From positions 35,775,705 to 35,839,704 of the forward strand of contig NC_052131.2 of NCBI RefSeq assembly GCF_016086655.4: a DNA stretch of 64,000 nucleotides, given 5' to 3'. The DNA is from Lepeophtheirus salmonis. Taxonomy: Eukaryota; Arthropoda; Copepoda; Siphonostomatoida; Caligidae. The notes below the pieces were generated by a model that did no database searches, was not told where the DNA came from, and saw only the letters and a list, made by a program, of their open reading frames with translations. Position numbers and translations under genes: made by a program. Position 1 is the stretch's first letter. Each line of letters starts with the position of its first letter. Positions 1-11,095 of this stretch are shown here, one piece after another.

Positions 1-40
1 CACGTTGAGTCCGAAACTTTTCAGAATTTTCATCACTATT
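1..40. mobile_element. Possible end of a mariner-type short element (fragment)
   Basis: The stretch around bases 3-27 (GTTGAGTCCGAAACTTTTCA) closely resembles the right end of the inverted-repeat element at 60664-61158 (GTTGAGATCGGAAACTTTTC). The rest of the element would lie left of the window, so this is a relic call based on one short match only. Confidence 0.3.
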
Positions 41-314
41 GTACTCGGCCGGTTCCGTAGTGAATTATCGTGAGTCGAGTAAGGAAGTCTCAAAGAAATA
101 AATTTGCCATATTTTATATTTTTACTCTCCTTAATTCCCGAGGAGATAATATCAAATGATTAAGTAACTACAAGTGAGTGTCCTCAGGAAAAACAGAGAT
201 GAATACTGGAGATTTGTTGGGATTTATCTTCTATATTATCTAAGTAAAATTGCCATTTCGTCGGTGCCTAATAACTACAGACAATGCCGAGTACTATTGC
301 TAGTAAGTAATAAT

Positions 315-921
315 TGGTTGGGGAAAAAGTAATTTCGTATTTTTGGCTTTTTGGGTTTATTTCAATGCTTCATAAGAAGTGTTACAATCATCCGATTTAA
401 GCTTGTAAATATGTCCTGTTCTGTTCGATAACTTGTTAAAACAAGAATTCAACTTCATAACTACCTATTTGTAGAAGCCATTGTCCCTATTGGCAAAAAA
501 ACTCGGACAACCATTTTTCAAAGACCTCTATTAAGGTCAAATTTGTACCCCATGCGCGTTAGCTGTAGACAGGAACAGGCAGTAGTCACTTGGTACTAGA
601 TCTGGACGGTATCCAGGAGATTCCAGAGCGTCATCTAAGATGTGTACGGACTGGTGTTGTTGTTATGATGTCTTCTTGTCTGCTATTTACCAATGCTGGG
701 TGCTTCTGTTCTATCGTCAGCTTTAAACGGTCGAGTTGTTCACAGTAGTGATTAGAATTGAGGTAAAAAATTAGGAAAAAATTATCGCTCGAACCACTTT
801 TTTGTAACATAAACAGAAACAGTATTTATATTGCAAATTTTCTTGGTTGCTTTCGACTCTTTTTTACTTTCAGGTAGTAAAAATGTAAAATATGGTGGAT
901 TTCTTCCTTTAAGACCTTCAT
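315..921 (-). mobile_element. Internally deleted mariner transposon relic
   Basis: Read on the minus strand, this segment shows the start of a mariner transposase (Met at 919-921; helix-turn-helix-like text ending in KKWFER), then jumps to QLDRLK and KHPALVN, the SPDLVPSDY block around the last catalytic Asp, and a recognisable C-terminus (FFANRDNGFYK, then MKLNSCFNKL, with a stop at 357-359). Most of the first catalytic region is missing. Several frame breaks and a stop inside the DNA-recognition remnant show it is dead. A GGTTGGGGAAAAAGTAATTT sequence at about 315 fits a left terminal repeat; I could not find the matching right end. It sits just upstream of the P450 exons, probably in an intron or in the 5' flank of that gene. 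Confidence 0.75.
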
Positions 922-1367
922 ACTTAACGGACGATAGCTGACAACTGAAATGGTCAAGCGCAATACTGTTTGTATACTGTTTCGTTTGTAGTATACACTC
1001 ACCTTTACAATACCCCCAAAATTTAATAACTACTTATAAAAATAGAAATATTTAAATAACATTACATTTTAAAGTTATCCGCAATGTAACAAGTCTCCTC
1101 CGTAACAAGTATTATCACTCTGCCCTATAAATGATAAAAAAGAAGATGCTAATTACACCCTTGCATGTAACTAATCAAAAGTTCATCAAAATATCGATTT
1201 CTTCATCTTTAAGACATCAAAACTCAGAGTTGGATCGAGTTACATACCTAATATTTTCTATTTCTAAGCAGGGTAAAAAAATACCAAATTTCAGGCATTA
1301 CAAGTTTCTCGTAAAAGGATTGATATAATGATATTTTTTTTAATGACTTCTTGTGTCTTGTCCATAG

Positions 1368-2639
1368 AATCTTTTCAATCGTGATGATATGTCTGGTAGA
1401 ATTCAAATGTATTATGAAACATATGTGAAAGGGTATAATGGCATTGCCTATGGAATTGCAAGTTCAGAAGGTATACTTTGGCAGAATCAAAGAAGATTCT
1501 CTTTAATGAAGCTTAAAAACCTTGGATTTGGAAAGAAAAGCATAGAAATTATTATATATGAACAAATTATAAATTTGTTCGAAATGATTGGTGAGTATTA
1601 TGCTGTTATATTTTTCTGAACGCTTAATTAACTCATTACTATATGATGTACATTCGTTTTAGAAACGCAAAAGGATTCGTTTAACGATTTGTTCATAAAA
1701 GATATATTCACCATACCAGTAGTGAATGTTCTCTGGAAAATAGTCGCTTCTAAAAGCTACGATTGGAGAAATAGTGGCGAAAGAAAAGTCCTAGCAGCTG
1801 TTAACGAAGTTTTTGGAGCTGCATATGAAACTAATTTTTTCTTGGAAAAGTTTCGTCATTTTTTACCTTACGACATTGCTGATAAGTCCACTTTGAAACT
1901 ACGGCAAATAATGGAGGAATTGATTGATGAACATACACAAAACCTTGATGAGAATTCACCCAATGATTTTATGGATGTATATTTAATTGAAATGAAGAAA
2001 AATGTAGATTCTACTTTTTCAAAGAAGCAACTTGCATCATTATGTATTGATCTATTTTTAGCTGGTGCCGAAACAACAAATACTACTTTAGTTTGGGCAC
2101 TTTTGTACATGTCATTGTACGAAGGGGTCCAAGAAAAATGCGCAGAAGAGATAAATAGTGTCCTGGGCTCACGAATGCCTCAAGAGGAAGATATGAAAAA
2201 TCTTCCTTACACAATAGCAACACTGAATGAAATTCAGAGATTGTGTAATACTGCTCCGGCTAGTCTACCCCATAAGAATTTGAAAGATATCAAGATAGGT
2301 GACTATGTTGTTCCAAAAGGAACATTATTCCTTGCCAATCTGATTGGATTTCATCATGATCCTAATATATTTGAAAACCCTCAACAATTTAATCCAGATC
2401 GATGGCTTCATTATAAATCATGTCCTCAGCAATTTGTACCATTTGGATTTGGTAAAAGGATCTGTATGGGAGTATCCTTAGCCAAGAAAGAACTGTATTA
2501 TTTCTTTGTAATGCTTATTAAAATGTTCATCATACGTGTTCCTCTATACCATAAAAGACCTGATCCGAATGAAACTAATGTTAGTCTGACAAAATCTCCT
2601 TCTCCATTCTATGTTAATATAACTAAACGAGATGTATAA
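1368..2639 (+). CDS. Cytochrome P450, CYP2-clan-like, 3' two exons (partial)
   Basis: Haem-thiolate monooxygenase, normally anchored in the ER membrane and using NADPH-P450 reductase. Exon A (1368-1590) follows a TCCATAG acceptor and ends at a GTGAGT donor. A 72 bp intron (1591-1662) leads to exon B (1663-2639, TAA stop), and the splice is in frame (Glu codon split 1+2). Exon A holds LFNRDDMSGR and the C-helix WQNQR (WxxxR). Exon B holds the I-helix AGAETT, the K-helix EIQR (ExxR), the NPDRW block and the haem loop FGFGKRICMG with the Cys ligand (about 2442-2471). About 399 residues are visible against roughly 490-500 for the family, so about 95 N-terminal residues (membrane anchor, proline hinge, first beta sheet) are missing. 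I found no exon for them in 1-1367, where a mariner relic lies. The visible part is intact, so it may be a working gene whose first exons lie outside the window, or a 5'-truncated copy. The exact CYP family cannot be assigned by eye. Confidence 0.88.
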
Positions 2640-2907
2640 TACCATAATGAATAATTTACAATTTTTCACAGGTCTTAAACAGAAATTCAACTACTGCAAT
2701 ATTATATTTTTATAATTTGTAAATCATACAAAAGGTATTGAATATTTCAAATCTCCATATTTCACAAATATGGATGCTTATATTAGTATATCAATGTGAG
2801 TAAAAATATCATTTTTTCAATATATATATTTACTAATTTTTACTTCTGTATGTTCTTTATCACTGAATTGTATTTAAACTCCTAGATAAAAATCCAAGAT
2901 ATTCATT

Positions 2908-2913
2908 AATAAA
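2908..2913 (+). terminator. Possible polyadenylation signal of the P450 gene
   Basis: An AATAAA hexamer lies about 270 bases after the P450 stop codon. In DNA this AT-rich the hexamer is frequent by chance, so the call is weak. Confidence 0.3.
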
Positions 2914-3049
2914 TAGTTTCGATTATTTTAAGAAATTAATTCGTTCTAATAAAAAAAAAGTAAATTAATTACTATAATGTGAACAGATGAAATTAAGAGA
3001 CAAAGTAACTGCGCAGAAGGGAGTGGGTTTGATATTCCGAATATAAGCT

Positions 3050-3535
3050 ATGATAAAGTACTTAAATTATGTATGCCAAATGCAAACATCGGGAGGGGGG
3101 AGAGAAGGGTGGACAAAAACTTGTAGCCATAGTTCCTAATTCAAAATGTGCTCAAATATCGGAAGATTTTAGTTTAAAGTCTCTAAACCTTATTTATAGT
3201 TATTAATGTAGGATATTATAGTGATCATTTACAGGGGGCGATGCTCCTCGCAGTTTTGGAAACAAGAAAAATACCGGGACTTTTTTAGTAAAAAAATTTT
3301 ACCCGTAAAATGGAAGAAATTATTTTTCTAAGTCAACTTTTTATTAATTTCCTTTTTTTAAGAAGTATGGTTAGGCAATAAAAAAATTTTATTCATCATA
3401 AATTGTATAAAATAATCTATGCCAGACAAAACTTCCTGTGCCAATTGTATATAGCAACATTTACCCCATAAAGAAGAGGGGTGATTATCTTTTTGTACTT
3501 AAATTATAACAAACACTGGGAGGGGGAGAAGGGTG
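3050..3535. repeat. Diverged direct repeat flanking the LINE 3' end
   Basis: The block 3052-3122 (GTACTTAAATTAT, then a GGGAGGGG run and AGAAGGGTG) recurs at about 3496-3545 (GTACTTAAATTATAACAAAC, GGGAGGGGGAGAAGGGTG). The copies are about 440 bases apart in the same orientation. They may be part of the LINE 3' untranslated region or two old short insertions. Confidence 0.5.
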
Positions 3536-3542
3536 ATAAAGT

Positions 3543-5170
3543 CTACATTAAAAATTTGTTCATTAATATTTTTTTACATTTCATAAATTTTAAAATACAA
3601 AAGTCTTCGTTTTCCTCATTCATTGCGTAATGTCCCTCGTAAGATAGGACGGGGCATCTATTGAAGATATGGTCTGCACTTTGCAGTTCTTCTATACTGA
3701 CATTGCACGTTGAGCTTATGTCTTTCCACTTGCTTAGGTGGGCCAGAAAAGGACCATGTTCAGTGTAAGCTTGTACAATGAGTCTCAATTTTTCTCTTCC
3801 GAGCTTGATAACCTTCGACTTCGGTTAATTAAGCATAGTATGCGTATGTTTCATACTTTGATCTTTTTATATCGGTCACACCAATATTGATAGAAGAATT
3901 TATGAATTACCTGGTATTGACGTCCCAATAGTAAAGGGGTTTTGGCTCTCAGTACCCCTCTTCGCAAGATGGTCTGCAAATTCATTTTCTGTAATGTCAG
4001 AATGTCCTTTGCACCGTTCTAGATATATATTTTTCTCACTCATTCCTTTGATGATGGTTTCTTTACATTTTAAAACTTCTTTACTAGTTTTAAGTGGATT
4101 AAAGATTGCAGCAATTGCTGATTGGGAGTCCGATCTGATTATTACATTATTCAGTGTTTTTTCGTACTTAAGAAGAGCTTCTACACCTTGTGTTATCGCA
4201 AAAAATCTCTGCTTGAAACACAGAAGCCTCTTTATTCAATGAAGCCATTGAATAATAAATTGATGAATCACCTTTGGGGATGGCCCATCTAGCCCCAATG
4301 ATTCCGTATTCGTCTTTAGACCTGTCCGTATAGATGATCGCGTTAGGATTCTTAATCTGACTATTATCTATCCAAATGCGATTACTTTTTATGTAGTCAA
4401 TTGGTTGATCCATTCCGACTGGTGTAAGTATTTCATTACTATTGAACCGATGCCCACGATGTTTTGAAAGATTACTAATTCCATCCCAGGTATCACGTTA
4501 GAAATGCTTTGTTCTCCATCTTGATTTCGTTGCCTGCTCCTTAATGTATATGTTCAGAGGAGCAATACCAAAACATGCCTCCATTCCTGCGGTTGGTGTC
4601 GATCGAACTGTATGAGTCATTGTTAAGAGTACAAGAGTACTTTCCTTTGAATGGTGTATAATATTTTTCTTGGACTTTTCTTTGTAGTGATTGCATGTCC
4701 CCATACTAGACACCCATAGGAGATGATAAGTCTGATCATAGCTTCATACAACCAGATAACCTTGTCTGGGGTCCGTCCCCATTTTTGTCCTATGATTGTC
4801 TTGCCAATATTCCATATCCGAATACACTTGGAGGTTGTTTTTTTTCACATGCTCTGTCTAGGTGAGCCCTTCATCAAAAGTCACACATAAGTATATCGTA
4901 TGTGTGGCATATTTCATCACTTTGCCATCCATTTCTAATTGTGGAATGTCTTTTGATCTAAGTTTATATGCTTTCGAAAAGACTATAGCGCTTGATTTTG
5001 ATGGCTTAAAGGTAAGACCATTTTCTTTTCACCATTCAATAACAGTATTGATTGCCCTTTGCATTGCATTGAGAAGGGTGTAGGGATGTTTTCCACTAAT
5101 TAAAAGGAATATGTCGTCAGCGTAGTCACCACTTGCATGGATGTTCCAAAAGAAGTACTGAGTCTACATT
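3543..5170 (-). mobile_element. 5'-truncated non-LTR retrotransposon (LINE) with RT and RNase H, decayed
   Basis: The minus strand carries fragments of one pol reading frame in the expected order. Reverse transcriptase text FFWNIHASGDYADDIFLL, with the YADD catalytic box, is at about 5099-5150. Then come GLTFKPSKSSAIVFS, a THTVRSTPTAGMEACFG block at about 4580-4620, the RNase H start IIYTDRSK with KEASVFQAEIF (4168-4413), the RNase H end NEFADHLAKRGTE (about 3960), and a C-terminal Cys/His tail with ADHIFNRCP, ending in a stop at 3543. Frameshifts and stops break it into at least four pieces. Nothing recognisable as endonuclease or N-terminal RT lies upstream, so it is 5' truncated, as is common for LINE insertions. 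An RNase H domain points to an I-, R1- or LOA-like clade, which I cannot resolve. Confidence 0.82.
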
Positions 5171-5241
5171 GTGGGAAATGAGTTTCCATGAGTATTTTTA
5201 GTGATTCGGTAGGTGATTGAACATAGCCCTGATCAGTTTTA

Positions 5242-5376
5242 AATAGAGCGCTTAAGTACTACTCCAAAGAAGACAACAGACCCGAGTTTAAAGACACAGC
5301 CGAATTTTCAGAGTTTGTAAGAACTATGTGGAATATCCTAAGCGTCAAGACACCTGGAGTCTTGTTGAATTCTCAG
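5242..5376 (+). pseudogene. P-element/THAP9-like transposase exon fragment
   Basis: The 45-codon open segment ALKYYSKEDNRPEFKD, followed by FSEFVRTMWNILSVKTPG, ends at a plausible donor (GTAAAT at 5377). It aligns by pattern with ALNHYASIDEQFVSFKET and LKRFWNCVNLNS of the transposase at 11096-14199. That block is characteristic of P-superfamily transposases, just before the middle of the catalytic region. The two differ a lot in sequence, so this is another lineage. It abuts the truncated 5' end of the LINE on the opposite strand, suggesting the LINE inserted into or next to a P-like element. Confidence 0.55.
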
Positions 5377-5470
5377 GTAAATAAGATATTTGTTAATAGT
5401 AAGCTTCTTTATTTAGGTATTACTTATTTTACAATATAATAATATCATTACAATATTTTAAATTTTCAAG

Positions 5471-6055
5471 TATGACTACTTCAGAAATTAAAGCTCTGCT
5501 GGATGAAGACCTAGTAAAAGCTGTTTGTTTTTTTACTAACTGGTATATTGGTTTTTCTTTGAAGAAGATCAGCAGTACATCATGCCAAGAGTTAATGGTC
5601 ATCAGAGACACACCTCCGGACTCAATAACCTTCGATATCCCAACCAGTCAGTATGTAGATCTGAAAGAGTTCATCAACATAATGAGCAGAAGGGGATTTG
5701 TCCACTCCATCCGACTTTCCCTACCTATCCTGTCTGTATTCTCACTCCATGTTCTCTTACACCACAGCTACTCCTGAAGAGAAAGACAGACAAATCCTAG
5801 AGCTTCATTTGCTGCCACATTCATTGACAAGATGCAGGACAGTTTAAACTCTGACTTTATCGCCGTTGTGGGAGTAAAGTGCTAGGAAGTCAGCTTTTCT
5901 TCAAAGAATTTCATTTGCTTTGTTTAAGGTCATGGATAAAAATTTAAGTTCTAAACTGAATGATGACATTCGATTTTTAATACAAAAGAAAATGGCAGCT
6001 AAGAATGCAGAAGATAATAGAAAAAAGCTAAATTTCAAACAAAATCTCCTGACTT
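5471..6055 (+). other. Open reading segments of unknown nature
   Basis: After an acceptor-like TTTTCAAG (ending 5470) there is a 101-codon open frame (5472-5777) containing EIKALLDEDLVKAVCFFTNWY, and later a basic stretch MDKNLSSKLNDDIRFLIQKK (from 5932). The first could continue the P-like fragment upstream, but the splice phase does not fit: phase 0 reaches a stop within seven codons. I do not recognise either protein. They may be decayed transposase exons. Confidence 0.25.
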
Positions 6056-6485
6056 GTAGACTTGGACCAACATTGTACTTTTTGATATTGCCTTTCCTTT
6101 TTTATATGTTTTTAATGTTTATTTTGATTAAAGTACTAATAAAATACCACTTCTATTAGAAATATTTAGCCTCATTTTTATTATTTAGATGATTTTCCCT
6201 AGCTAAATACTTTTAAAAACTCTTTATTTTGTAGCAAAACACTTTTATAGAGACATTCCATATATGATATAGAATAAGCAAGACTCATATTGGAAACGCG
6301 TGAGCGCAGTGTCCTGTCCTGCTTACAGGAGTCCTTGATTGTACCAAGGAAATAATAAAAATGAGGCTATATATTTCTAATAAAAGATGCATTTAAATTT
6401 AGTACTTAAATCAAAATAAACATTAAAAACATATAAAAAAGAAAAGTCACTATCAAAAAGTACAAAATTGGTACAAGTCTACTAC
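6056..6485. repeat. Foldback inverted repeat, about 130 bp arms
   Basis: The arm 6056-6187 (includes TTTTTATATGTTTTTAATGT and GAAATATTTAGCCTCATTTT) is repeated in inverse orientation at 6349-6485 (includes AAAATGAGGCTATATATTTC and ACATTAAAAACATATAAAAA). Arms look about 85-90 percent identical by eye, with small indels, and are separated by about 160 bases. A transcript would form a long hairpin. No gene is evident, and a foldback-type mobile element is possible. Confidence 0.8.
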
Positions 6486-6910
6486 AATATACTCAAGACA
6501 AGGAAGGTAGAATTTAGTAGTTCTCAATTCTGATTGGCTTAAAATTAGACGCTGCTTCATGTTCCTCCAGACACGCAGCCAGTTTGAACAGGCCATCCCC
6601 CCTCCCCCTAATGAAAAGAGAAGCATAAGGGTGTCTACGTCACATCAATAATACGATATTATAGTTCGGTGTTAGGCACATAGTCTTCCTTGTCTTTTGA
6701 TTGAGTAATTTATTTTTCCCTTAATCGCTCTTTCCCTAGAGTCCTTTAATTGAGACAAGTCATGATGCTTTTAATTTTATGTCGGATATGAACATGATGT
6801 ATGTCTCCTACAATTTCCCTATCCATATTGATATTCATCCAAATCTTGTAAAATTTATGTAACTTTATACTGGCAAAGCCATTCCTTCTCGCTAAATCAT
6901 CGCTACTTCC

Positions 6911-7880
6911 AAGTCAATGGAGTCCCAAAGTAAAGCATTGTTGTCAAAGATTAAGAAAAAACTTGTAGGAATAATTACCTTCTTGCCTTAGACGAAACTA
7001 CGATATCTCTAGAGTAAAAATTTAGTTTCTTAATTGTGATGAACAAAAACACTTCAATTCAGTCTCAATGGTATGGATGAAAACAGTGATGATATCAATA
7101 AATCAACAACGCTAACGTTATCAATGTCATTTAAAGCCTCTGTTATGGGGAATTATTTTTTATTTTTTTTTAAATATTCATTTAATTGGTTAGATGGAGT
7201 AACACTGATTAAGTATAGTATACATAAACATTATAGTATTACAATTACTCCATCTAACCTAGGGATCTTTTGGTGAAATCCACATACATATAGTATAATT
7301 CTTTCTTTAGAAATCACCGGGCGCGAACGTATACACATTAAGTTCAAGAGAATAACTTTCGAGCGTGCTGTCCATGAGCTATGGACATGGTGATTGAAAT
7401 TTAAATGTGTACTGATGAATGAGACTGCTACAATTTTCGTCGAGATTATCATCAATAAAACCTACATAGTAAATCAATATAAGAAACCCAATATTAAGAT
7501 ATATTTTTAATATTATACTTGTTTCTAACCAAGGTTAATATTTATATTAACCTTGATTTCTACCTATATTCATAGTTCCCATTAATTATTTAGCATCTTC
7601 ATCTAGATCCTCTTTATATTCCATAGAAAAATTTAATTGCTAATTCTAAATTTAACTAAAAAAATTTAAGATCCCATTCTCAGAGCTGTATTTGAATCCA
7701 CCTATTCAGTGTTCAGATCAAGTCCGAGTCCTCAACCTCCGGGGTTTTCTGGTTCCGAGTACATGGAAAAATAAGTAATGTCTGGATCTACCTGTAGTCT
7801 CGACTAAGGTAGATATCATTTTTCCAAAATTTATTCCATGATTTTTATAACTCTAATTTACTTTGGGACTCCATTGACTT
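6911..7880. mobile_element. Possible non-autonomous element bounded by 24 bp inverted repeats
   Basis: Bases 6911-6934 (begin AAGTCAATGGAGTCCC) and 7857-7880 (end GGGACTCCATTGACTT) are perfect reverse complements over 24 bases. Outside them both sides carry GCCAT-type sequence in inverse orientation with lower similarity. The 920 bases between encode nothing recognisable. No clear target-site duplication was found, so the exact ends are uncertain. Confidence 0.55.
7188..7259. repeat. Short inverted repeat (15 bp stem)
   Basis: GGTTAGATGGAGTAA (7188-7202) pairs perfectly with TTACTCCATCTAACC (7245-7259) across a 42-base loop. It could be a small hairpin or the ends of a tiny miniature element. 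It lies inside the larger inverted-repeat element. Confidence 0.7.
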
Positions 7881-10685
7881 CGTGATGGCGAGGCCATCAT
7901 AAAAAAAGAGTATAAAAATAATGATGACAGCTTTGGTAAATAAAAACATATTAAGACAGGGACAACTGCAAAAAGCCGAACCTCTTTTATAATAGTTTTT
8001 TGAATATCCCTGTTGATGAATGATGAAGCACGCCTACCTCACTCTAAAATTGCTGTGGGGAAGAATAAATTACATTAAATGTTTGATTTTTCCTTTTTTG
8101 AATGAAGAGGGCGGAGTCTACATTTATGATTGATTGATTGTCATTATAATAATAAATGTATGATTTAAGATACAATGGCCAATTATTGTCAGAGGTGATA
8201 AATTGGACTCAAGACTTGACTTTGACTCCATAGTTTAATGTAAAATATATATTTTTACATTAATGATATATAAAAAAAATAATACAAATAAACAACATAA
8301 TCTTTGAACTAGAATAAACAAATAATTGGGTTAACAAAACTCCATATTCTTCTCTAGTTAAGCTAAGTCAGTCTTCCGAACTTCGAATGAGCATATTCTA
8401 AAAAGTAAAATATATCAGATAACATCATAACTCCTAATTATATCTCCAAATGATAACTAAAAGTACCTCTTCTAGCGAACAAAAAAAGTCTATGTGCACC
8501 AATACATTTTTGAGCTGGGTCCTCTTTTTGCTACTTCATTTAAAGCTTTAAGCATGCCAAAGTGAACCGCTGAAGGCAATGAAACAGTCTTTCGCATGCC
8601 TTGTCACCCTATATTTTTGTTTTCTACACTATACAAAGATTACAAAATAGAGAGAACGACTAAAATTTTTTAAGAAGGACTAGAAAGAGAGTTGAGTCAG
8701 CTACTGACTGTAGTCCTTTTACTCCGTATTATTTCTGACGTCATAAAACAAAAACAACAGTTAACAAATCAATGAAGGGAAAATAGCAAATTCATAGAAT
8801 ATGAGTACTTCACTCAACAACTGTCTCAACTATGTCGTCAGTCCTTCTTTTAAGTAATCCTCACTCATGCTAGCGAGCAGCGGTAGTAAATGTGATGACT
8901 GATGATCAAGGTTTGTCGATAAGAAACTTGCAACGCAGAATGATTGACGTTAGCTGAAAACTTTTTTGATGACGTCATAACGGACCTTAGTTCAGTGTTA
9001 CTCATAACTGATTAAGTGTTAATTAATCATTATAGATAAATACTAGAAGCCGAAAGAGGATAAAAAAGTTGTGAATGGATCTTTTGTAGAAGGATTCAGA
9101 TATATTCATCGGCATCCACCCATCCATTCCGTTCATAGGAATTCATATTTTTTCCATTTGGATATCCAATAAATACGTCTTCTGATCCACTCTTTAACTT
9201 CATGTTAAAGGGATCTCGCCTCTTAGTCTTTGTGCCTCACTCGGTGGATATCATCTTATTTAATGGAAGAATCCTGCATTGTGCAAATGCGCTTCACATC
9301 AAGGTCTATGATAGTGACTTCTGACCTCGTGAATCATTGCATCTATACACAAGAATACAAAAATTCTTCCAGATTTTTTACAAGAGCATCGTATACTTCA
9401 ACATATAAGAATTATGGAGTTCCTTAAAACGACAAAATAATCGACTGATAGATCCAGTGAGGAACATGACTAGTTATCATCCTTCATCTACTGCTCCTTA
9501 ATTGAAGTTCTTGAGTCCTTTTCTCCTTAAGTCAACTCTGCTTCGTCTTTTACCCAAAGAAAACTATTTCATTGATAAGTGCTCTTGATGCATTTAATGC
9601 AGAAATGTATGGTCTATATGGATAATTATATAACCTGGACACTTTAAGCCTGATTAGTGTTTTCTTTATTACTTGTGAGTCCCTTTTGAGATTGGAAAAC
9701 AAGTGGAAGATTATTCTAGAATTAAAAGATAATCATAATGTGCCTCTTTTTCCTTGATAGTTTTGTCTGTCAAGCATATTCTATTCTGCTATTGCTTATA
9801 AATAGTTATTAGGAACTGTTAAATGATTATGTCTTAAAAAATATACGTGACTTCTTAACTTCTGTAGATTTTATTGGAATATTGTGGCAATTTCAAAACT
9901 TATTGACTCAGGAATCCTCTTCTAAACTTGTTAGCATGGTGGAATATTACTCTCTCGAAAATTTGGGGTCCTCATGAAAAAAAAAAATTACTAATTGTGT
10001 GCCATTCGATCTTATTATAAATTGTTTGATTGAAGACAATATTTAAAATGTATCAAATCATTCCCACAATTAGTTAAATAACTATTATTGGTTTGTATTA
10101 CTAACTATTATTTGCTATATAAAACTAAAGATGCTTTAGAAAACTTGATTTCCCTAGTATTCATATATATATATATCTAGAAAGAGGAGTCAAAATCAAA
10201 TGGCAAATGAGTCTTATTCAAGGCATCATATTCGGTTAGTTAAACAAAATGACTACATTGAACTATACTTTTATTATATTCAAGATAAAGGACAAATTAG
10301 GATCTTATTTTTAGTTTATGTTTTTCATGAACATTTGCGATTTAGTGCATAATATCCGCTTATTCTTAATATATTATTGATTTCTTCGCTATACTATATT
10401 TATTTGAAAATGTATCTTCTAAACTATTTTTTTTTTAAATTCAAAGCAACTTTTAATCTATTTAAAAAAAAAAAAAAATTAATACCGTAATCGCCTGAGG
10501 GTAAAAATTTACACTAATAGAATTGTATGATAAGAAAATATGATACTATTATATCGTATGATGTATTAATACAATTATTTATATAAATTTGAATTTCCTC
10601 CTCAATTGACTCCTTTGTGACGTCATCTAAATAGCCGATACAATTGTCAACTAAAGCAAAGACATCTTTTATCGACACACCTAAA
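7881..10685. other. No gene recognised
   Basis: AT-rich sequence with only short unconvincing open frames. It holds a 29-base near-palindrome at 8235-8263 (TTAATGTAAAA arms, perfect over 11 bp). The 65-codon frame at 9230-9427 has no recognisable motif. I cannot support any gene here. Confidence 0.6.
8235..8263. repeat. AT-rich palindrome
   Basis: Left arm TTAATGTAAAA and right arm TTTTACATTAA are perfect inverse copies around a TATATAT centre. Such palindromes arise readily in sequence this AT-rich, and no function is implied. Confidence 0.6.
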
Positions 10686-10790
10686 TATATATATATATAG
10701 TCACCTTGATGATGACAAGCTACGAAAGAAAGAAAGACAGACATAAAGAGAGAGAGGGAGAGAAATAAATAAATGAAAAAGAGACACAAG
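10686..10790. repeat. TA microsatellite and polypurine tract
   Basis: A short (TA)n run near 10686-10700 is followed by a purine-rich strand (GAAAGAAAGAAAGACAG, then AGAGAGAGGGAGAGAAA). It makes a spurious 94-codon reading frame on the opposite strand. Confidence 0.6.
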
Positions 10791-11095
10791 TACGTCATGT
10801 GAACACGCTCTTTTCTTTTGTGTGACAGGAGTGCAATAAAAGGAATAATTAATATTTCTGATTATCGGAGCTTATTCGAAACTAAGGGACTTCTTCATTA
10901 AAATAATATCGTTTTTTCATTTTTAATAAGTGTTATCTATCTATTATTTTTAATAAGTAATTATAAAATAATATATTTTTTTAGTAATAACTTAAATATA
11001 GCATACTGCAGCCAGCTACTTCCATTCTAAAGATCTTAATTAATTATCTTAATATATTTAGAATTTTTTAAATACATTTAATTATTTTAGAGAGA

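Noticed and set aside
1131..1328. 65-codon open frame just before the P450 exon, considered as its N-terminal exon
   Set aside because: It shows none of the expected P450 N-terminal features (hydrophobic anchor, Pro-rich hinge, glycine-containing beta region) and ends in a stop 39 bases before the acceptor at 1367.
5471..5777. Second exon of the P-like fragment at 5242
   Set aside because: The splice phase needed does not match the donor at 5377: phase 0 runs into a stop within seven codons, and the protein text does not match the expected following block.
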